A stretch of DNA of 64,000 nucleotides from a virus, in the IMG/VR virus record IMGVR_UViG_3300034117_000713, positions 62,001 through 126,000 of that record. One strand, given 5' to 3'. Both the position numbers and the translations under genes were made by a program. This document shows positions 35,865 to 48,724 of this stretch, one piece after another; position 1 is the stretch's first letter; each line of letters opens with the position of its first letter. Under the pieces are notes generated by a model, which was not told the DNA's origin, did no database searches, and saw only the letters and a list, made by a program, of their open reading frames with translations.

Positions 35865-37293
35865 TTATAACGCAGAAATGCAAAAACTGTATCTGGAGAT
35901 GTTTCTTTCAGATGCTGAAACTTTTATCCGCTGTCAGAATATCTTTGATGCTGAAAATTTTGACAAACGATATCAGGATTCTGCGGCGTTTGTTACCAAG
36001 TATGTAGACGACTACAAAGTCATGCCTGAGGTTAGTATTGTTAATGCTAGCTGTAGCACAGACTTTCAGGCTATTACATTACCTAAAGAAAACTATGACT
36101 GGTTGATGAATGAATTTGAAACATTTAGTCGACATAAAGGGCTAGAGCGGGCAATTCTTAAATCAGCCGACTTGTTGGAAAAGGGCGAGTACACTCCGGT
36201 CGAAAAGCTGATCAAAGACGCTATCCAGATCAGTTTGAACAAAGACATGGGCACTGACTACTGGTTTGATCCAAGAGCCCGCTTGTTATTGTTGAAGGAC
36301 AATAATGGACAGATCAGCACTGGTTATCCAAGTATTGATCGCAAGCTGTACGGCGGTTTCAAGCGTGGTGAATTGAACATTTTCTGTGCTGGCTCTGGTG
36401 GCGGTAAGAGTTTATTCCTTGCCAACTTAGGTGTAAACTTTTCGCTCGCCGGGTTGAACGTGATCTATTTTACCTTTGAATTGAGTGAAGGTTTAGTGGG
36501 TATGCGTGTGGACAGTATGCTAACTGGTATTGCTTCCAAAGACATCTTTAAGAACTTAGATGACGTTGAAATGAAGGTTAAACTCACTGGTCGCCGTGCT
36601 GGCGGAATGCAGATAAAATACATGCCTTCCGGCAAAAACTGTAACGATTTAAGGTCATATTTAAAAGAATATCAGGTCAAAACAGGCAAAAAACCTGACA
36701 TTATTTTAGTGGACTACTTGGACCTTATGATGCCACTAAGTGTTAAAGTTAGCCCAAGTGACTTGTTTGTTAAAGACAAATACGTATCAGAAGAGCTTCG
36801 TAACTTTGCAATGGAAACTCAGTGTGTAGTAGTAACTGCCGCACAGTTGAACCGCAGTGCTGTTGAAGAAATCGAATTTGATCACAGTCACATCTCAGGT
36901 GGTTTAAGTAAGATTCAAACAGCAGATAACGTTATTGGTATCTTTACCAGTAGGGCTATGCGTGAACGTGGACGTTATCAAATTCAATTTATGAAGACAC
37001 GTAGTTCGAGCGGAGTAGGGCAAAAGGTTGACTTAGAATTTGACATCGATAGTCTTAGAATTAAGGACTTAGGTGAAGAAGAAGAGGGCAGTTTTAGCCA
37101 ACAACGTAGTGCAGCAAGCAATGCATTAATTGACGGATTAAAGAAAACCAGTGTAGTTACAGCAACTAACGTTGATCCGGAAACTGGTGAAATCGATCCT
37201 ACTAGAGGCAGCTCGTTGCCTAAGGCCAAAGTCTCACCGCAACAAAGAAGTGTTAGAGATATCCTGAGTAGTTTTAGTCCGGAAAAGGATTAA
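35845..37293 (+). CDS. 41: Replicative helicase gp41 (DnaB family), 482 aa
   Basis: Hexameric 5'-3' helicase. Walker A GSGGGKSL (~183-190), Walker B IILVDYLDLM, and the DnaB-type ITAAQLNRS and KTRSSSGVG motifs. T4 gp41 is 475 aa. ATG 35845 or 35851. The stop overlaps the convergent YqgE gene stop through a shared TTAA. Confidence 0.95.
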   Translation: MTMNKPNYNAEMQKLYLEMFLSDAETFIRCQNIFDAENFDKRYQDSAAFVTKYVDDYKVMPEVSIVNASCSTDFQAITLPKENYDWLMNEFETFSRHKGLERAILKSADLLEKGEYTPVEKLIKDAIQISLNKDMGTDYWFDPRARLLLLKDNNGQISTGYPSIDRKLYGGFKRGELNIFCAGSGGGKSLFLANLGVNFSLAGLNVIYFTFELSEGLVGMRVDSMLTGIASKDIFKNLDDVEMKVKLTGRRAGGMQIKYMPSGKNCNDLRSYLKEYQVKTGKKPDIILVDYLDLMMPLSVKVSPSDLFVKDKYVSEELRNFAMETQCVVVTAAQLNRSAVEEIEFDHSHISGGLSKIQTADNVIGIFTSRAMRERGRYQIQFMKTRSSSGVGQKVDLEFDIDSLRIKDLGEEEEGSFSQQRSAASNALIDGLKKTSVVTATNVDPETGEIDPTRGSSLPKAKVSPQQRSVRDILSSFSPEKD

Positions 37294-37850
37294 AGCCAAT
37301 TGGAGATTTTGTTTTGTGCAACTAGTTCTATACTGCGATTCCATTGACCGTCATCGACTAGATTGAAAATTGACTCAATGGTTGCCGGGGCATCGAGCCA
37401 TCTATTTTGTGGTTTCCACGGAGGATCTCCCCTAAATTCTCCGTCTAATTGATTAGGTGCCCAACCACAGCTACCTATACATGTTCTATAAAGTCCCGGG
37501 CCTTCGTCTTTACTAATTGCAGCAAGTATGGCCATTTCGTTAGTGATTCCAATATCTGGCGTAATTTTTATAGTATTAGAACTTTGCCAATCTAGAGTAT
37601 GAATAATAAACACTCTGTGCGTATCGACTGGTCCTCCAACAAATACTTTATCTCGTTTTTTTGAATCAATCCCTACTGCCTGCATAATTGTACCCAGGGT
37701 TAAATTTGCGGCAGGTTTGTTAACCATTAAACCCCAAGACCCGCTAGGACTGTGTTTTGCAACTAATATAACTCCCTTGGTAAAATAGGGATCCTCGCTT
37801 CTAGGCTGCGATACTATAATACTTCCGGTTAAACTTTTTATTTCACTCAT
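37290..37850 (-). CDS. YqgE/AlgH-family (DUF179) protein, 186 aa
   Basis: Family features are plain: SIIVSQPRSEDPYFTKGVILVAKHSPSG (opening strand and helix), GLMVNKP, VFVGGPVD and the CGWAPNQLDGEF motif. YqgE is a widespread bacterial protein of unclear biochemical role, so a phage copy is notable. It has a late promoter with exact leaderless spacing and is convergent with gp41. Probable acquisition from a bacterial host. Confidence 0.92.
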   Translation of the reverse strand: MSEIKSLTGSIIVSQPRSEDPYFTKGVILVAKHSPSGSWGLMVNKPAANLTLGTIMQAVGIDSKKRDKVFVGGPVDTHRVFIIHTLDWQSSNTIKITPDIGITNEMAILAAISKDEGPGLYRTCIGSCGWAPNQLDGEFRGDPPWKPQNRWLDAPATIESIFNLVDDGQWNRSIELVAQNKISNWL

Positions 37851-37855
37851 CGAGA

Positions 37856-37861
37856 TATTTA
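37856..37861 (-). promoter_or_regulatory. Late promoter box TAAATA (minus), leaderless spacing
   Basis: TTAAATATCTCG on the minus strand, exactly 5 nt before ATG 37850. Divergent with the plus box at 37868. Confidence 0.62.
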
Positions 37862-37867
37862 ATAAAA

Positions 37868-37873
37868 TAAATA
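37868..37873 (+). promoter_or_regulatory. Late promoter box TAAATA
   Basis: AAATAAATAATAG, 6 nt before ATG 37880; predicted leader of one base. Divergent pair with 37856. Confidence 0.58.
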
Positions 37874-37879
37874 ATAGTT

Positions 37880-38566
37880 ATGAGTATTGCTGAATTTACT
37901 GACCCAATTGATCTTAATAAAGAACTCAATCCTGCATTGTGGCAGGGCAGTGATCTAAGAACAGATGTAAGAGTTGCGTTATTAAAAATAGCCAAAGCCT
38001 ACTATAATTTTTTAGACATAGATGTTCCTATTATAGACATACTAGTAACAGGCAGTCAGGCAAACTATAACTATACTCGACATTCAGATTTAGATCTGCA
38101 TCTTATTGTTCCGTATGACAGCGTCGATTGTGATCTTGCAGTTGCAGAATTGTTTGACGCAAAAAGAAGATTATGGAAACAAAATCACGATCTATACATT
38201 CGTAACGTTCCTGTAGAATTGTACGCAGAAGATTCTAAAGAGCCTGCTGTTTCGTCTACATACTCAGTTCTTAGAGGAGAGTGGATTAAGAAACCCGGTG
38301 CTCCTATTATGGACTATGATCGGAAAGAAGTTAGACGATTGTTTGATATGTGGGAAAATTTAATTCTTAAAGCAGTTAAAACTGGTGATCTAGAATTTAT
38401 GGAAAAACTAAAAGACATGCTGAAGAATTTCAGAAAGGCGGGACTGGCAAAAGATGGCGAATTTGGTCCTGCAAATCTGGCATTCAAAAGCCTTCGCAAC
38501 GACGGCTTAGTTGGACATCTTATGTCTGCAATTACTAAAGCAACCGATAAACAATTAAGTATTTGA
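37880..38566 (+). CDS. Nucleotidyltransferase-fold protein, 228 aa
   Basis: Pol-beta-type nucleotidyltransferase signature V-T-G58-S59...H-S-D70-L-D72-L-H with an acidic third strand near ELYAED. Such enzymes transfer NMP to RNA, protein or antibiotics. The C-terminal half is helical and basic (RKEVRRLF, KNFRKAGLAK). Its TGA stop lies inside the -35 box of the next gene. Substrate unknown. Confidence 0.88.
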   Translation: MSIAEFTDPIDLNKELNPALWQGSDLRTDVRVALLKIAKAYYNFLDIDVPIIDILVTGSQANYNYTRHSDLDLHLIVPYDSVDCDLAVAELFDAKRRLWKQNHDLYIRNVPVELYAEDSKEPAVSSTYSVLRGEWIKKPGAPIMDYDRKEVRRLFDMWENLILKAVKTGDLEFMEKLKDMLKNFRKAGLAKDGEFGPANLAFKSLRNDGLVGHLMSAITKATDKQLSI

Positions 38567-38591
38567 CATTAGATTGCAAATAGTTTATAAT
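38563..38591 (+). promoter_or_regulatory. Perfect sigma70 promoter (TTGACA-17-TATAAT)
   Basis: -35 TTGACA at 38563-38568 and -10 TATAAT at 38586-38591 with a 17-bp spacer. The upstream gene's TGA stop is embedded in the -35. Only 5 nt separate -10 from ATG 38597, so the message should be leaderless or nearly so. Confidence 0.9.
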
Positions 38592-38596
38592 AAACT

Positions 38597-43983
<5,387 letters not shown>

Positions 43984-44017
43984 TCAAGGTTATCCTGTTT
44001 AGATATGCTAATTTTTA

Positions 44018-44023
44018 TATTTA
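44018..44023 (-). promoter_or_regulatory. Late promoter box TAAATA (minus) for collagen-like fibre
   Basis: GCTAAATATAA on the minus strand, 37 nt before ATG 43980; divergent pair with 44040. Confidence 0.5.
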
Positions 44024-44039
44024 GCAGGATATTAACAAG

Positions 44040-44045
44040 TAAATA
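44040..44045 (+). promoter_or_regulatory. Late promoter box TAAATA, near-leaderless
   Basis: AAGTAAATACTC, 6 nt before ATG 44052; no Shine-Dalgarno. Confidence 0.6.
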
Positions 44046-44051
44046 CTCTGT

Positions 44052-44993
44052 ATGGTAAACACTGAAATTTTAGAAATCACAGCTAACGACCCTGTATTCC
44101 AATTGACCTGGAGTATCAACAATATCTGCACCAACCACTGCCGTTACTGCCCTTCAACACTGCATTCTGGAAAAAATCATCACTATGAATGGGCACACGC
44201 AGAACGTTTTGCCCTGGCCCTGATGGATCGACATGAACATATACAGTTGGCCATAGCAGGTGGTGAACCCACTGTGAGTCCCTGGCTTAAAGATCTCATT
44301 AATCTATTTCTCAGCAGGGGGCATCAGGTAGGAGTGACTTCAAACGGTGTTCGTGCTGCTCATTACTGGAGTGATTGCCGCCCGGACTATATCTGTCTCA
44401 GCTATCATGCCGAATACGCAGACGATGAGTGGGTTGTTCGTGCTGTGGCTACTAATCAGCTGATACCGCACACCACTGCCAGAATAATGATGGATCCCGA
44501 TCGATGGGATCAATGTGTCAGAGTGTTTAAAATGTTGCAGGCAACTCCCATGGGTGTAGAAGCTGTACGCATATTGGATTGGGGCGGTGGCAGTCAAACA
44601 GTACTGTACACTGAGGAACAGCTAGCATGGTTGGACCAGTGCCGGAACAAAAAGCCCCGTCCTTTTGCCACTGACAAGTTGGAATATTCTGCCACTGTAC
44701 ACTATCTAGCGGGCCACACTGAATATGCATCGGGTCCCTGGGCAAATCAGCTGATCAGCCAGAATAAACACTATTTCACCGGCTGGCAATGTGACATTGG
44801 CCTAAACAGCCTATTTGTGCAGTACGACGGCAGCTATCGTAGGGGCAACTGCTCGCAGGGCGGATATATAGGATGGCTGAAAGATCCCCTGCTGAAATGG
44901 CCCACAGAATCCGTGATCTGTGAACTGAACCACTGCCACTGCACCACGGACATATTAACTCCCAAACGCTTGATCCCCATCCGGCAGATCTGA
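44052..44993 (+). CDS. Radical SAM enzyme with Cys-rich C-terminus, 313 aa
   Basis: C26-T-N-H-C30-R-Y-C33 binds the 4Fe-4S cluster; the SAM-binding G-G-E-P motif is A-G-G71-E-P-T. The last third holds further Cys (GWQC, GNCSQGG, CELNHCHC), suggesting auxiliary iron-sulphur clusters as in SPASM/twitch proteins, which modify peptides or cofactors. About the size of minimal family members. Late, leaderless-type expression and location beside the collagen-like fibre are compatible with virion-protein modification, but no substrate is shown. Confidence 0.92.
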   Translation: MVNTEILEITANDPVFQLTWSINNICTNHCRYCPSTLHSGKNHHYEWAHAERFALALMDRHEHIQLAIAGGEPTVSPWLKDLINLFLSRGHQVGVTSNGVRAAHYWSDCRPDYICLSYHAEYADDEWVVRAVATNQLIPHTTARIMMDPDRWDQCVRVFKMLQATPMGVEAVRILDWGGGSQTVLYTEEQLAWLDQCRNKKPRPFATDKLEYSATVHYLAGHTEYASGPWANQLISQNKHYFTGWQCDIGLNSLFVQYDGSYRRGNCSQGGYIGWLKDPLLKWPTESVICELNHCHCTTDILTPKRLIPIRQI

Positions 44994-45002
44994 ACATTCC
45001 TG

Positions 45003-45044
45003 TTTCTTGCGGCGAAGCCGCGAAGCGGTAACGCAGAAATTTTT
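45003..45044 (+). terminator. Rho-independent terminator
   Basis: TTTCTTGCG pairs with CGCAGAAA (one bulge) around an inner GGC-GAA-GCC hairpin, followed by TTTTT; lies after the radical SAM gene. Confidence 0.8.
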
Positions 45045-45086
45045 CTAACATAAACTACCCAGATAATAATTTAAACCACATTAAAA

Positions 45087-45092
45087 TAAATA
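45087..45092 (+). promoter_or_regulatory. Late promoter box TAAATA, leaderless spacing (4 nt)
   Basis: AAATAAATACTGG, 4 nt before ATG 45097. Confidence 0.55.
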
Positions 45093-45096
45093 CTGG

Positions 45097-45642
45097 ATGC
45101 TGCCCTACTATAAACAACTAGACTACGAACATTCAGCTATCCAACAGCAGGCAGCAATGCTGGCATTGAGTTTGGATCTGATTCATAACCCCATAACAAT
45201 CCCATGGCGTGAAATCAGTTTGGACATGCTGTACAATGAAATTCCCACTATACGTCCACTGTTGAGTCTGTATAATTTCACTGTGAAAACTGCTAGTCTT
45301 ACTGTGTTAAAAGAGTTGGACAGTACTGCTATATACTCTGAAATATTGGGCCCGGGTGCTAGATTGGAAATTCCAGTTATAGGCTGTGAGTATGGATACA
45401 CTGCTTACTATCCCACAGCTGAAATGCTCAAGTATGATCCCACTGTGACAGCCAACTACTGGAGATATAACAGTGAAAGTGCTGTAGAAATGGCACGAGT
45501 CACTATGAGAAAGCCCACAGTGATCAACACCAAAATTCCACGTGCTACAGTGGTCACAAGACGGCATGTAAGACGTATCAGTCTAATGCTGGATGTGGGT
45601 CCAATAGCATACTCTATGTTGACTAACCCTGAAGCACAATGA
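45097..45642 (+). CDS. Unknown protein, possibly a degenerate double-stranded beta-helix, 181 aa
   Basis: No confident family. The pattern LEIPVIGC...(Y)YP, then KPTVINTKIPRATVV...RRISLML resembles the strand layout of cupin/2OG-oxygenase-like viral proteins, in which the INT-x-x-P-H element supplies a metal His; here that residue is Arg. If related, it is probably not iron-dependent. Its stop overlaps the next start (ATGA). Late, leaderless-type promoter. Confidence 0.82.
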   Translation: MLPYYKQLDYEHSAIQQQAAMLALSLDLIHNPITIPWREISLDMLYNEIPTIRPLLSLYNFTVKTASLTVLKELDSTAIYSEILGPGARLEIPVIGCEYGYTAYYPTAEMLKYDPTVTANYWRYNSESAVEMARVTMRKPTVINTKIPRATVVTRRHVRRISLMLDVGPIAYSMLTNPEAQ

Positions 45643-45863
45643 TCTCATTGGTGAGAGTCACTGCACAAACACTGAATCCAAATAGACTAGACGCTGTTAT
45701 CAGTGGTCCAAAAGGTACACTACTGTTGAAAGATCTACTGTGGATAGTGGATGAACAGGCAGTATTGGACTGTTACTATTGGTCAGCATGGGCCAGTACA
45801 CAGGGCATGTATCACTGCTGTTGGTCATGGCCCGGTAAAGTTACGCTGTTGCCACCACAGTAG
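45639..45863 (+). CDS. Small hypothetical protein, 74 aa
   Basis: ATGA overlap couples it to the preceding gene. Trp/Cys-rich C-terminal half (YYWSAWAS, YHCCWSWPG). The last 39 bases overlap the end of the convergent minus-strand membrane gene. No known domain. Confidence 0.72.
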   Translation: MISLVRVTAQTLNPNRLDAVISGPKGTLLLKDLLWIVDEQAVLDCYYWSAWASTQGMYHCCWSWPGKVTLLPPQ

Positions 45864-46019
45864 CCAAGGTAGAACATGTGCTAGACTCATGATAAACCAC
45901 ATGGCAGTCATACTATAGTCAGTGCCGCAGATGGGACTGTGATTAAACAGGCTCCAAATGAAACCTATAAAGAACAAGGGTGCGGGCACAAGACTCAACG
46001 CAGTGTATAATAGACGCAT
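45825..46019 (-). CDS. Small membrane protein, 64 aa, two TM helices
   Basis: Two hydrophobic segments (residues ~5-25 LYTALSLVPAPLFFIGFIW and ~39-56 AMWFIMSLAHVLPWLLWW) separated by a short polar loop. Typical of small early phage membrane proteins that alter the host envelope. Shares the antisense 3' overlap with 45639-45863. No Cys/His catalytic features. Confidence 0.72.
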   Translation of the reverse strand: MRLLYTALSLVPAPLFFIGFIWSLFNHSPICGTDYSMTAMWFIMSLAHVLPWLLWWQQRNFTGP

Positions 46020-46040
46020 AGTGTATTTACAGTACCAACA

Positions 46041-46226
46041 CTAGTCAATGTGCTCACAATGCTGACCCCAACGTAGTAAGAACTCTGTGAGTAGTGGACC
46101 TTCGGGAACCCAAAAGCGAGTACGGTTTAGGTGCGGTTCCCACTGTAGGTTATGCTGACCAACCCATTCTAAACAGTAGCGGAAATTGGGATCTAGAGTG
46201 TATATAGCGTATTGTCTTGTGCTCAT
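46041..46226 (-). CDS. Small hypothetical protein, 61 aa
   Basis: MSTRQYAIYTLDPNFRYCLEWVGQ: compact, aromatic-rich, soluble. First gene after a 280-bp non-coding stretch; a weak TTGTCC/TATAAG pair lies upstream on the minus strand. Followed by the two-TM gene, so the two probably form a unit. Function unknown. Confidence 0.68.
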   Translation of the reverse strand: MSTRQYAIYTLDPNFRYCLEWVGQHNLQWEPHLNRTRFWVPEGPLLTEFLLRWGQHCEHID

Positions 46227-46507
46227 AGTGTGTACTTATACAGGCCGAAGTATACAGCGGACAAAAAATTGCGTAAAAAAATTTTCAAGAGTGCAAAACA
46301 GTAGTGGCCGAGAGTTTTACAACCCCGGTCTATATAGCCCGCAAAAAATTACTACGCAGTTAAAAGTATAGAGTGAGAACCGTGGTCCTGGTGATCTAGT
46401 CTAACAGGGGTGGGGATTTTGGAAAAAGTTTGACAAGCAAGCAAAGCTAGCGGGCAAGCGGCAGCAGGGGAGCGACCCCCCACCCCACCTCAGTGCCCCA
46501 CCCCACC
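46227..46507. other. Non-coding stretch at the start of the early region
   Basis: No convincing frame. AT-rich on the left, with two similar boxes (GCGGACAAAAAATTGCG at ~46257 and GCCCGCAAAAAATTACTACG at ~46339), G/C-rich on the right. It separates the early minus-strand array from 46226. An origin or regulatory region is possible but not supported by a specific motif. Confidence 0.5.
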
Positions 46508-46516
46508 TCAGTGCCC
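46481..46516 (-). repeat. 18-bp tandem direct repeat, G-rich on minus strand
   Basis: Unit CACCCCACCTCAGTGCCC occurs twice in tandem (46481-46498, 46499-46516), spanning the stop of the 101-aa gene. The minus strand shows repeated GGGG runs that could form a G-quadruplex in RNA or DNA. Confidence 0.8.
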
Positions 46517-46813
46517 CACCACCACCTGGTCCTCATCAGCCTCGAACTGATTAGTCTTGAGTTCTGATGTGCCGTAGCAGTCAAATCCTTCTGCTTCCAG
46601 CTGTTCGATAGCATCGTTGAACAGTGACTCTACTAGCCTAACCTTCTGTGCGATCAGTTCGTCCTTGCGTCTACGTGTGCCCGAGCCTACCTTGTAGACC
46701 ATTGCGTAGTGCTCTGCACAGTAGCTCTTGCCGGGCAGTGTTGCGTGTCCACAGGCAGTGTTGGTGTGACCCAGGTAGGTACATGCTGTGATCTGTGTGC
46801 TCTGCTGCTTCAT
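46508..46813 (-). CDS. Zinc-binding treble-clef-like protein, 101 aa
   Basis: Cys/His set C11, C21-G-H and a P-G-x-S-Y-C31-A-E-H34 turn form a short zinc finger of the GcrA-like/treble-clef type, followed by a helical C-terminus with a basic patch (GTRRRKDEL). Could be a nucleic-acid-binding regulator. ATGA-type overlap with the upstream membrane gene; third gene of the AAA operon. Confidence 0.82.
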   Translation of the reverse strand: MKQQSTQITACTYLGHTNTACGHATLPGKSYCAEHYAMVYKVGSGTRRRKDELIAQKVRLVESLFNDAIEQLEAEGFDCYGTSELKTNQFEADEDQVVVGH

Positions 46814-47010
46814 GGTGTGTCCTTGTTGTTGTTGTCTGCTCGCATCCGAGCTACTTCTTCAGTGATCTGATCCCACAGTTCCTGTCTGGTCAAGTGCTCC
46901 GATGCCCAGAACAATCCCACCACTGACCAGAACTGCCATGTGTCCAGTGTGGCACCCACAGCACTGAGCACTAGGCCCAATGCGGTGTACAGTGCTAGCC
47001 TAGTCAACAT
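46810..47010 (-). CDS. Small membrane-associated protein, 66 aa
   Basis: One or two hydrophobic stretches (LALYTALGLVLSAVGATLD, WQFWSVVGLFWAS) followed by an amphipathic charged tail (ELWDQITEEVARMRADNNNK). Lies one base after the AAA ATPase stop and overlaps the zinc-finger gene by four bases: a clear three-gene unit. Function unknown. Confidence 0.8.
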   Translation of the reverse strand: MLTRLALYTALGLVLSAVGATLDTWQFWSVVGLFWASEHLTRQELWDQITEEVARMRADNNNKDTP

Positions 47011-47011
47011 G

Positions 47012-47890
47012 TTAGACTCGCTTCATACAGGTTGTCTTGGCCATTGCAGTCCAGCTCTTTGGAAAGCTCTTACGCAGGTCTGCCAACTTCAGTACCATAC
47101 GCAGGCTCAGCTCACGAAGCTTGCTCTGGTTCTGCTCTACGAAGGTAACAATCTCGTCTTTCACACACTGCTCGAAATCGTAGCGGTCCAACATGCCCTT
47201 TTCATTTACAACCTGCTTGATACGGAGTATCTTCTCACGATCAGTGTCCATCTGCAGATCGATGTAGTGGCAACGGCTTTCCAATGCATCCAAGTGATCA
47301 CGCAGTCGCTTAGACTTTACGTGCTCGAACTTAATATTAGTGATGAAGATGGCTGCACCTTTGAACTCAAAGCGATCTGGAATGCCTTCTGAGCGTAGCA
47401 AGCGGCTGTCAGTGTTCCAAGCAATGAAACGGCGTTCTGAACTGTCCAAGGCACCCTTAAGGATGTTCAGGCTCAGGTCTTCCATAAGGATTGAGTCGCA
47501 GTCGTCAAACACTACAACGTTACCTGCATCCGAGAACTCGTAGAGTTTAGCGTAGAGACCCAGTGCTGACATAGCACCTTTGACGATCTCAAACTTGGGC
47601 TTCTTCTCTGCTAAGGTATTGAAGAGGTCTGCTTTTTGCAGTACTGCCTCAACACCGTAGCTCTTGCCCACGCCCGGAGGACCCGATACGATCATAGCAC
47701 GGACATCACCTGACTTCACAGCCTTGGTCATCTCGTCCAGAATCTCAAAACGCTCGCCCAATCTGGCCAGGATCTCTTGATCTGTTTCACGTGCCACGCG
47801 GTTCTCGTTGGCTTTGATAGCCTGTGTGTCAAACTCCAGAACGGTGGTGCCCTTGCTGGGTTTCTGTGCTGCCTTCTTTGCTGTTGCCAT
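47012..47890 (-). CDS. AAA+ ATPase, 292 aa
   Basis: Lys-rich N-terminal tail, then Walker A G-P-P-G-V-G-K-S (~70-77), Walker B VVVFDDCDSIL (~125-135), sensor-1 AAIFITNI and an Arg-finger-like region (SKRLRDHLDALESRC). The C-terminal lid has LSLRMVLKLADLRK. It does not match clamp loader gp44 closely; small AAA+ proteins of this form recur in environmental phages with unknown clients. Has a consensus sigma70 promoter, so is expressed early. Confidence 0.92.
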   Translation of the reverse strand: MATAKKAAQKPSKGTTVLEFDTQAIKANENRVARETDQEILARLGERFEILDEMTKAVKSGDVRAMIVSGPPGVGKSYGVEAVLQKADLFNTLAEKKPKFEIVKGAMSALGLYAKLYEFSDAGNVVVFDDCDSILMEDLSLNILKGALDSSERRFIAWNTDSRLLRSEGIPDRFEFKGAAIFITNIKFEHVKSKRLRDHLDALESRCHYIDLQMDTDREKILRIKQVVNEKGMLDRYDFEQCVKDEIVTFVEQNQSKLRELSLRMVLKLADLRKSFPKSWTAMAKTTCMKRV

Positions 47891-47920
47891 TTTGCTTCCT
47901 TAGTGTGTTGCGAAGTTAGT

Positions 47921-47949
47921 ATTATAACACCAATAGGGCCTAGTGTCAA
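47921..47949 (-). promoter_or_regulatory. Sigma70 promoter for the AAA operon
   Basis: TTGACA, 17-bp spacer, TATAAT on the minus strand. Confidence 0.9.
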
Positions 47950-47956
47950 GCCCTAT
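47933..47956 (-). terminator. Hairpin with the -35 box in its loop
   Basis: ATAGGGC/GCCCTAT stem; the loop contains TTGACA of the AAA promoter. Lies after the stop of the 120-aa gene. Confidence 0.6.
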
Positions 47957-47968
47957 CAGTCTTACTTA

Positions 47969-48331
47969 TCAGTCCATACGCGAGCCAGCGTAGACCTTCT
48001 CCAAGCCCAATTTCTCTTTGAGCACCTCTGCGTATGCATAGGCACCTGCTTCCAGAACGTCGATGCTCTGTGCAGCCGCCTTGCCCGGATTCCACAATTG
48101 CAGTGAACCGGTGTAGTCTTTGCGGAAGCCTGCGGCCAACAGGGCCTTGCCCAGTTTGGAGTTGCTACGGACGCCCCACACGTTAACCCAAGCAAAGCCA
48201 CAAGCACCACGGTCGCCACCCATTTGGGCCAGCGTCTGCTTGCAGGCTGTACGAGCTTGGATTGCGGCTTCGTTACATGCGTCTTGGACTGCGTCTGCGT
48301 TGAAAGTCTCTTTAGCGGCTACTGCGAACAT
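47969..48331 (-). CDS. Hypothetical early protein, 120 aa
   Basis: Has its own consensus promoter and an AAAGGAAA site. Ala-rich helical N-terminus (AVAAKETFNADAVQDACNEAAIQA), then a compact domain GDRGACGFAWVNVWGVRSNSKLGKALLAAGFRKDYTGSLQLWNPG, a string that recurs in small proteins of other large phages. No catalytic motif identified. Confidence 0.85.
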   Translation of the reverse strand: MFAVAAKETFNADAVQDACNEAAIQARTACKQTLAQMGGDRGACGFAWVNVWGVRSNSKLGKALLAAGFRKDYTGSLQLWNPGKAAAQSIDVLEAGAYAYAEVLKEKLGLEKVYAGSRMD

Positions 48332-48360
48332 AGTGTTTCCTTTGCGTTGTTTAAGTATGT

Positions 48361-48389
48361 ATTATATGGTAAAACCACAAACCTGTCAA
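48361..48389 (-). promoter_or_regulatory. Sigma70 promoter, spacer with TGGTAAAACCA
   Basis: TTGACA, 17 bp, TATAAT; palindromic TGGTAAAACCA at 48367-48377 immediately upstream of the -10. Confidence 0.92.
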
Positions 48390-48640
48390 CCTCTTTTGGT
48401 GTTGTATTTTCGCAACACACTGTCAGCTTCTTCCATCTCCTGATTGACTCCGTCGTAGCATTGTTCGATGGCCGCCATCTTCATCAGCTCTACGATGGAG
48501 CAAGCTTCGTCACGCAGGGCCTGTGTAGGCAGTGCCTTGATGAACTTCTGAACACCTGCAAAGTCTCGGCAGGCCCAGATGATGTCTGCTAGGACTCGCT
48601 GTTGGGCATTGAGCCCTTGGATTGTGAACTCAACTGACAT
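48386..48640 (-). CDS. Hypothetical helical protein, 84 aa
   Basis: MSVEFTIQGLNAQQRVLADIIWACRD... all-helical, charged, ends in a short basic tail. Its start codon overlaps the stop of the 27-aa membrane peptide upstream (TAATG), and its 3' end overlaps the -35 of the next promoter. Third gene of a mini-operon with two membrane peptides. Confidence 0.82.
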   Translation of the reverse strand: MSVEFTIQGLNAQQRVLADIIWACRDFAGVQKFIKALPTQALRDEACSIVELMKMAAIEQCYDGVNQEMEEADSVLRKYNTKRG

Positions 48641-48723
48641 TAGAACTCTCCCATGATGATCATTGCCAAACCCATAACGATGACGGGCATCATAACAATA
48701 GCTAGGTTGATGTAGGCCTGCAT
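48640..48723 (-). CDS. 27-aa single-TM peptide
   Basis: MQAYINLAIVMMPVIVMGLA followed by MIIMGEF: almost entirely hydrophobic, one membrane helix. Has a CAGGAGT site inside the preceding frame and TAATG coupling with the next gene. Small but clearly arranged as a coding unit. Confidence 0.68.
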   Translation of the reverse strand: MQAYINLAIVMMPVIVMGLAMIIMGEF

Positions 48724-48724
48724 A

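Noticed and set aside
46429-46470. Plus-strand TTGACA near 46429 as a promoter
   Set aside because: No -10 at suitable distance and no plus-strand gene follows.
47012-47890. AAA+ ATPase as clamp loader gp44
   Set aside because: Walker motifs fit AAA+ generally, but the body lacks clear gp44 features and its partner genes are not adjacent.
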